NCBI RefSeq assembly: GCF_013373865.1
Contig: NC_050467.1
Coordinates: forward strand, 24,574,996-24,638,995
DNA length: 64,000 nt
Direction of reading: 5' to 3'
DNA from: Monomorium pharaonis
Lineage: Eukaryota > Arthropoda > Insecta > Hymenoptera > Formicidae
Under the pieces are notes generated by a model. The model ran no database searches. It saw only the letters and a program-made list of their open reading frames with translations, and had not been told where the DNA came from. Below, one piece after another: positions 61,004-64,000 of the stretch (its first letter is position 1; the number at the start of each line of letters is the position of its first letter). A program made the position numbers and the translations under genes.

Positions 61004-64000
61004 GTGAGCAGAACAATTTCTAGTTTCGAAGTTAGCCCCCCGGGGGGAGAGACGAGGGTTACACAGGGAGTCAGGGCACTCTGCGGGATTTGAAAGGCGC
61101 TATGAAAGCAACATTGTAACAGCTTGTAGCCTCGAGGTATATAGTTTCGAAGGCTATGCTCCTTTCGACCGCTTACGCGTTTAAGCGCTCACGATCGCGT
61201 CGCTGCTTGCACCCTCGTTGTTTATCAAGTATTAAACAAGGATAAATGATGGCTGCAAGCGATTGTGAGAACGCCAAGTGGAACGCAGGGGAAGACTCGG
61301 CCAGCAAAGGGGTCGTTCAACTTGATGCCTATATGTCCACTCGAATTTTCGACGAGCAGTGTGCCACACGACGGTGTCTGGTTATCCCGCGCGTAAATGT
61401 GACGAGAGAAAAAGGTCCGCTTCTGTTACATTTGCCTCTCGAAGGAAAAGGGCTTCTCGAAGTAGCAGAACGAGCGCCGTGAGTCAGAGGCCGAGGAGTG
61501 ACAATCCGCGCGCATGAAGAGAACTATATACTTTTTCCAAGCCCGCTTCGTCATCGAGCGTCGGGGCGGCTCAAGGTCGCGTAGATAAAGGCTGAAAAAG
61601 GCGAACGACCTGCCACATTGTAATTGCGTCTTAACGGATTATAAAAATAACCCTGGAACAAAAAATCGCGTAATTAGAAAACAATTTCTTGCCCTCTGAA
61701 CTTTAGGAACGCGCGCGCCGATTGAAAGCGATAGGAAAATTAAATCGATTTTCAGTCGCGATGATGTAGAGAAACGCACCGCGCGTGTCGCTCGTAAAAG
61801 AACAAAGATCTACAGTTGCAAGTAAACATTTGTATTTTTAATTTCGGCGCTCAGACAGCCGAAATTAACACGTGGCTCTTAACACGGTTAAAATAGCGCC
61901 ATTGAGAGAGTTGCGCAAATATCTTGGCAGGCGAACAACTGACGCGCCTTTGTACGACTTGCTGACAAAGGAAACGTAGTCTCGACGTCTCTATGCGCAG
62001 AGTGATTTATTAAAAATATCAGCTGCGGATTCTCTCGGACGCGGAGGGTAGATTTTTAGTGAAAATTCGCGAGGGCTGTTACGGATGATACTCGTAGGCG
62101 TGTCAGAGAGACATCGATCTGTGTCCATTCGCGTGCATGTGTGTGTGTTCGGCATGTAATGTTATCTCGAGCGTGAAAGTCGTCGCGATTCTGTTATTGA
62201 CAATACTTGCGTAACAACAAATATCCATTGAATTCTCGAGACGTTTTGTGTATGACATACGTCGTGCTCGCCGCAACAGATCAATTAATCTACTTCGTTA
62301 CTGCTTTGTGTATTCTGCGTTATCATCGCTGATATCTTTGTAAATGGCGAAAAATTTTGAAGAACAAAATTAGCGCAAAGAGAACCTAGCTTTAGTAAAT
62401 GACACGATATTGAACATTTTAATTTAACACGGAGAACTAAACTAATATTTAACGTTTCTGATAAAAAATTTATCTTATAATTGTACGACTTATAATTGTA
62501 TATAATTATAGAATGGATTGATTAATTATGAATTTGTAATTATCATTGTCTTTTAAATTAGATATGATGGATAATGCAGATAAATTTTATATTTGCATAT
62601 ATTATACATATATGAAATTTGCAGAATATATTCGTGATATTGTTAAATTCTATTGTAGATTATAATTTTTTTATTTGACATTTTTATTTTGTTAAAAATA
62701 ATATAATATAGTATCGGCCATTTAAAGCCATGTTTCCAAAAATGTGTGATTATCTCTTGAAGACATATTATCTCTCTCGACTAATCGACTCGTACACATA
62801 CTTTTTCTAGACATTAAAAACTTACTTGACAAAGGATTTTTTCAACGATGTTTAGTTTTTTGTTGCGGTTAAAAACGAACAAACAAAATTTATAAGTGGA
62901 AAACCGTTATGTTGACTTTGATTAGCTGTCAATTTATTCAAACGCAATATTTCGAAAAACGGCAACGTCAAATATTAGGTCTATAATTAAAATCCAGAGA
63001 AGGTCGACGAATGGTAGCAGGATTTTAATGCTTAATAATATTTTTTATGTGTAATTTTATATTTTACATATTCTAGTTCTTTGAATTGCGTGTCGTTACT
63101 TTCAGTCTTGAAATGTATATAAAATCACACAAGAAATATTATATTGAGCGCTAAGATCTTGCTGTGACCGTTCGTTGGCCTTCGAGAGTTTAATTATATT
63201 ACACATATTACGGTCTTATCTTAATTATTGCACTAGATCTATATTTCCACTTTATCAAGCTTGTGTCGTTTTGCTTTCTGAGGAATCTTATGGAAGCACC
63301 AGTTGCTATTATAAATGCCATTTTTTTACGATTTAAGAAAACTTGAAGAGCGACGTTCTTTTATATTGTTTTTAATTAAATTTAGACTTTAAAGAGAGAA
63401 AAGTATGAGCTTTACAATGAAATAAACGTAACTTTTCTAATTTTTTTGTATTTCCAAAAAATTCGCAAACTTAGGTGTTTCGACCTGTCTAGGGTATATG
63501 CCCTCTTAATTTAATCAATCAATTATTACGGACGCGACGAGCTACGTAAAATTACATAAGATATCATTGAAATACAAAAGGGAGTAAGATATTGATCAAT
63601 GTATTTGCGATCGCGGAGGTAAACATTATTCGGTTTATCAGGAAAAGAGACAAACTAAAGTAGGAGGAGGGCCGATAACGCGTAACACGTATACACGATG
63701 CACTTGATATAAATGCGCTTATCGCGACTTGCGGCTCTTCACCGTGAGATGCATCAGCTATTATTATACCGACCTGATAGCGATTACATCGCTCTTTCTT
63801 CACCGTGATATCGAGACCAGACGCAAGGATAATCGCAGCGGTCGACCGCATTGCGACTGCGAGTGTTTTGGGTCCGGGGCGTTTGCGACGCATCGCGATT
63901 ACGCATAATACGCATAATACACGGGAGGTTGCGAACTTCCAAGACGACACATTATCGCGGCGACTTTTTGCGCGTGGATCTTATCGCCCGACGAGAACGA
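61004..64000 (+). other. Downstream intron or flank of the unrecognised gene
   Basis: GC-moderate to about 62200, then AT-rich, then GC-rich again after 63550. The open frame at 61246-61482 has an ATG and 78 codons but no recognised features or splice context. No further exon is convincing. Confidence 0.4.

Noticed and set aside
61246..61482. 78-codon open frame with an ATG
   Set aside because: Unrecognised, isolated, no donor or acceptor linking it to the nearby gene, and no conserved motif seen.
1..64000. CRISPR arrays, rRNA, viral genes or bacterial-type operons
   Set aside because: No regularly spaced direct repeats, no rRNA-like blocks, and all recognised genes are spliced insect genes.

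Overview
The window is nuclear DNA from an insect. Genes are split by short introns with GT-AG boundaries. Intergenic DNA is AT-rich and is interrupted by GC- and CpG-rich islands, and there are many dinucleotide microsatellites and short palindromic transposon remnants. Gene content and this compositional mosaic fit a hymenopteran, perhaps an ant; that placement is inference, not something the sequence proves.

Layout. 1-14592 (+): the 3' part of the Rab3 GDP/GTP exchange factor MADD/Rab3-GEF. Nineteen coding exons can be joined in frame, with a 6.8 kb intron late in the gene and a final exon that adds a long glutamine-rich tail. 17449-19160 and 20827-22305 (+): two tandem short-chain dehydrogenase/reductase (SDR) genes. 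The first has a complete catalytic set. The second has lost the catalytic Ser and a cofactor-loop Gly. 22306-28143: gene-poor, with (GT)n tracts, a 540 bp palindromic element with a tRNA-like centre, and a strongly strand-biased ATCC-rich stretch. 28144-30502 (-): the splicing factor SF2/SRSF1, with a likely non-coding leader exon at about 31109-31210 and nested palindromes upstream. 33784-38859 (+): a complete alpha-catenin gene with a candidate 21-nt microexon. 38860-45293: AT-rich, mostly probable 3' UTR or intergenic DNA. 45294-45938 (-): Paip2, the repressor of poly(A)-binding protein. 48590-61003 and beyond (+): the first exons of an unrecognised gene with a 12 kb first intron that holds several palindromic mobile elements; the rest lies past the window end.

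The genes are unrelated housekeeping, neuronal, adhesion and RNA-regulation genes. I see no operon-like or cluster logic apart from the SDR tandem pair. I found no convincing new multi-gene system. The best leads are the inactive-looking SDR paralogue, the MADD poly-Q tail, the alpha-catenin microexon, the GGAT-rich (sense-strand) tract downstream of SF2, and the unrecognised gene with a splice-phase problem.
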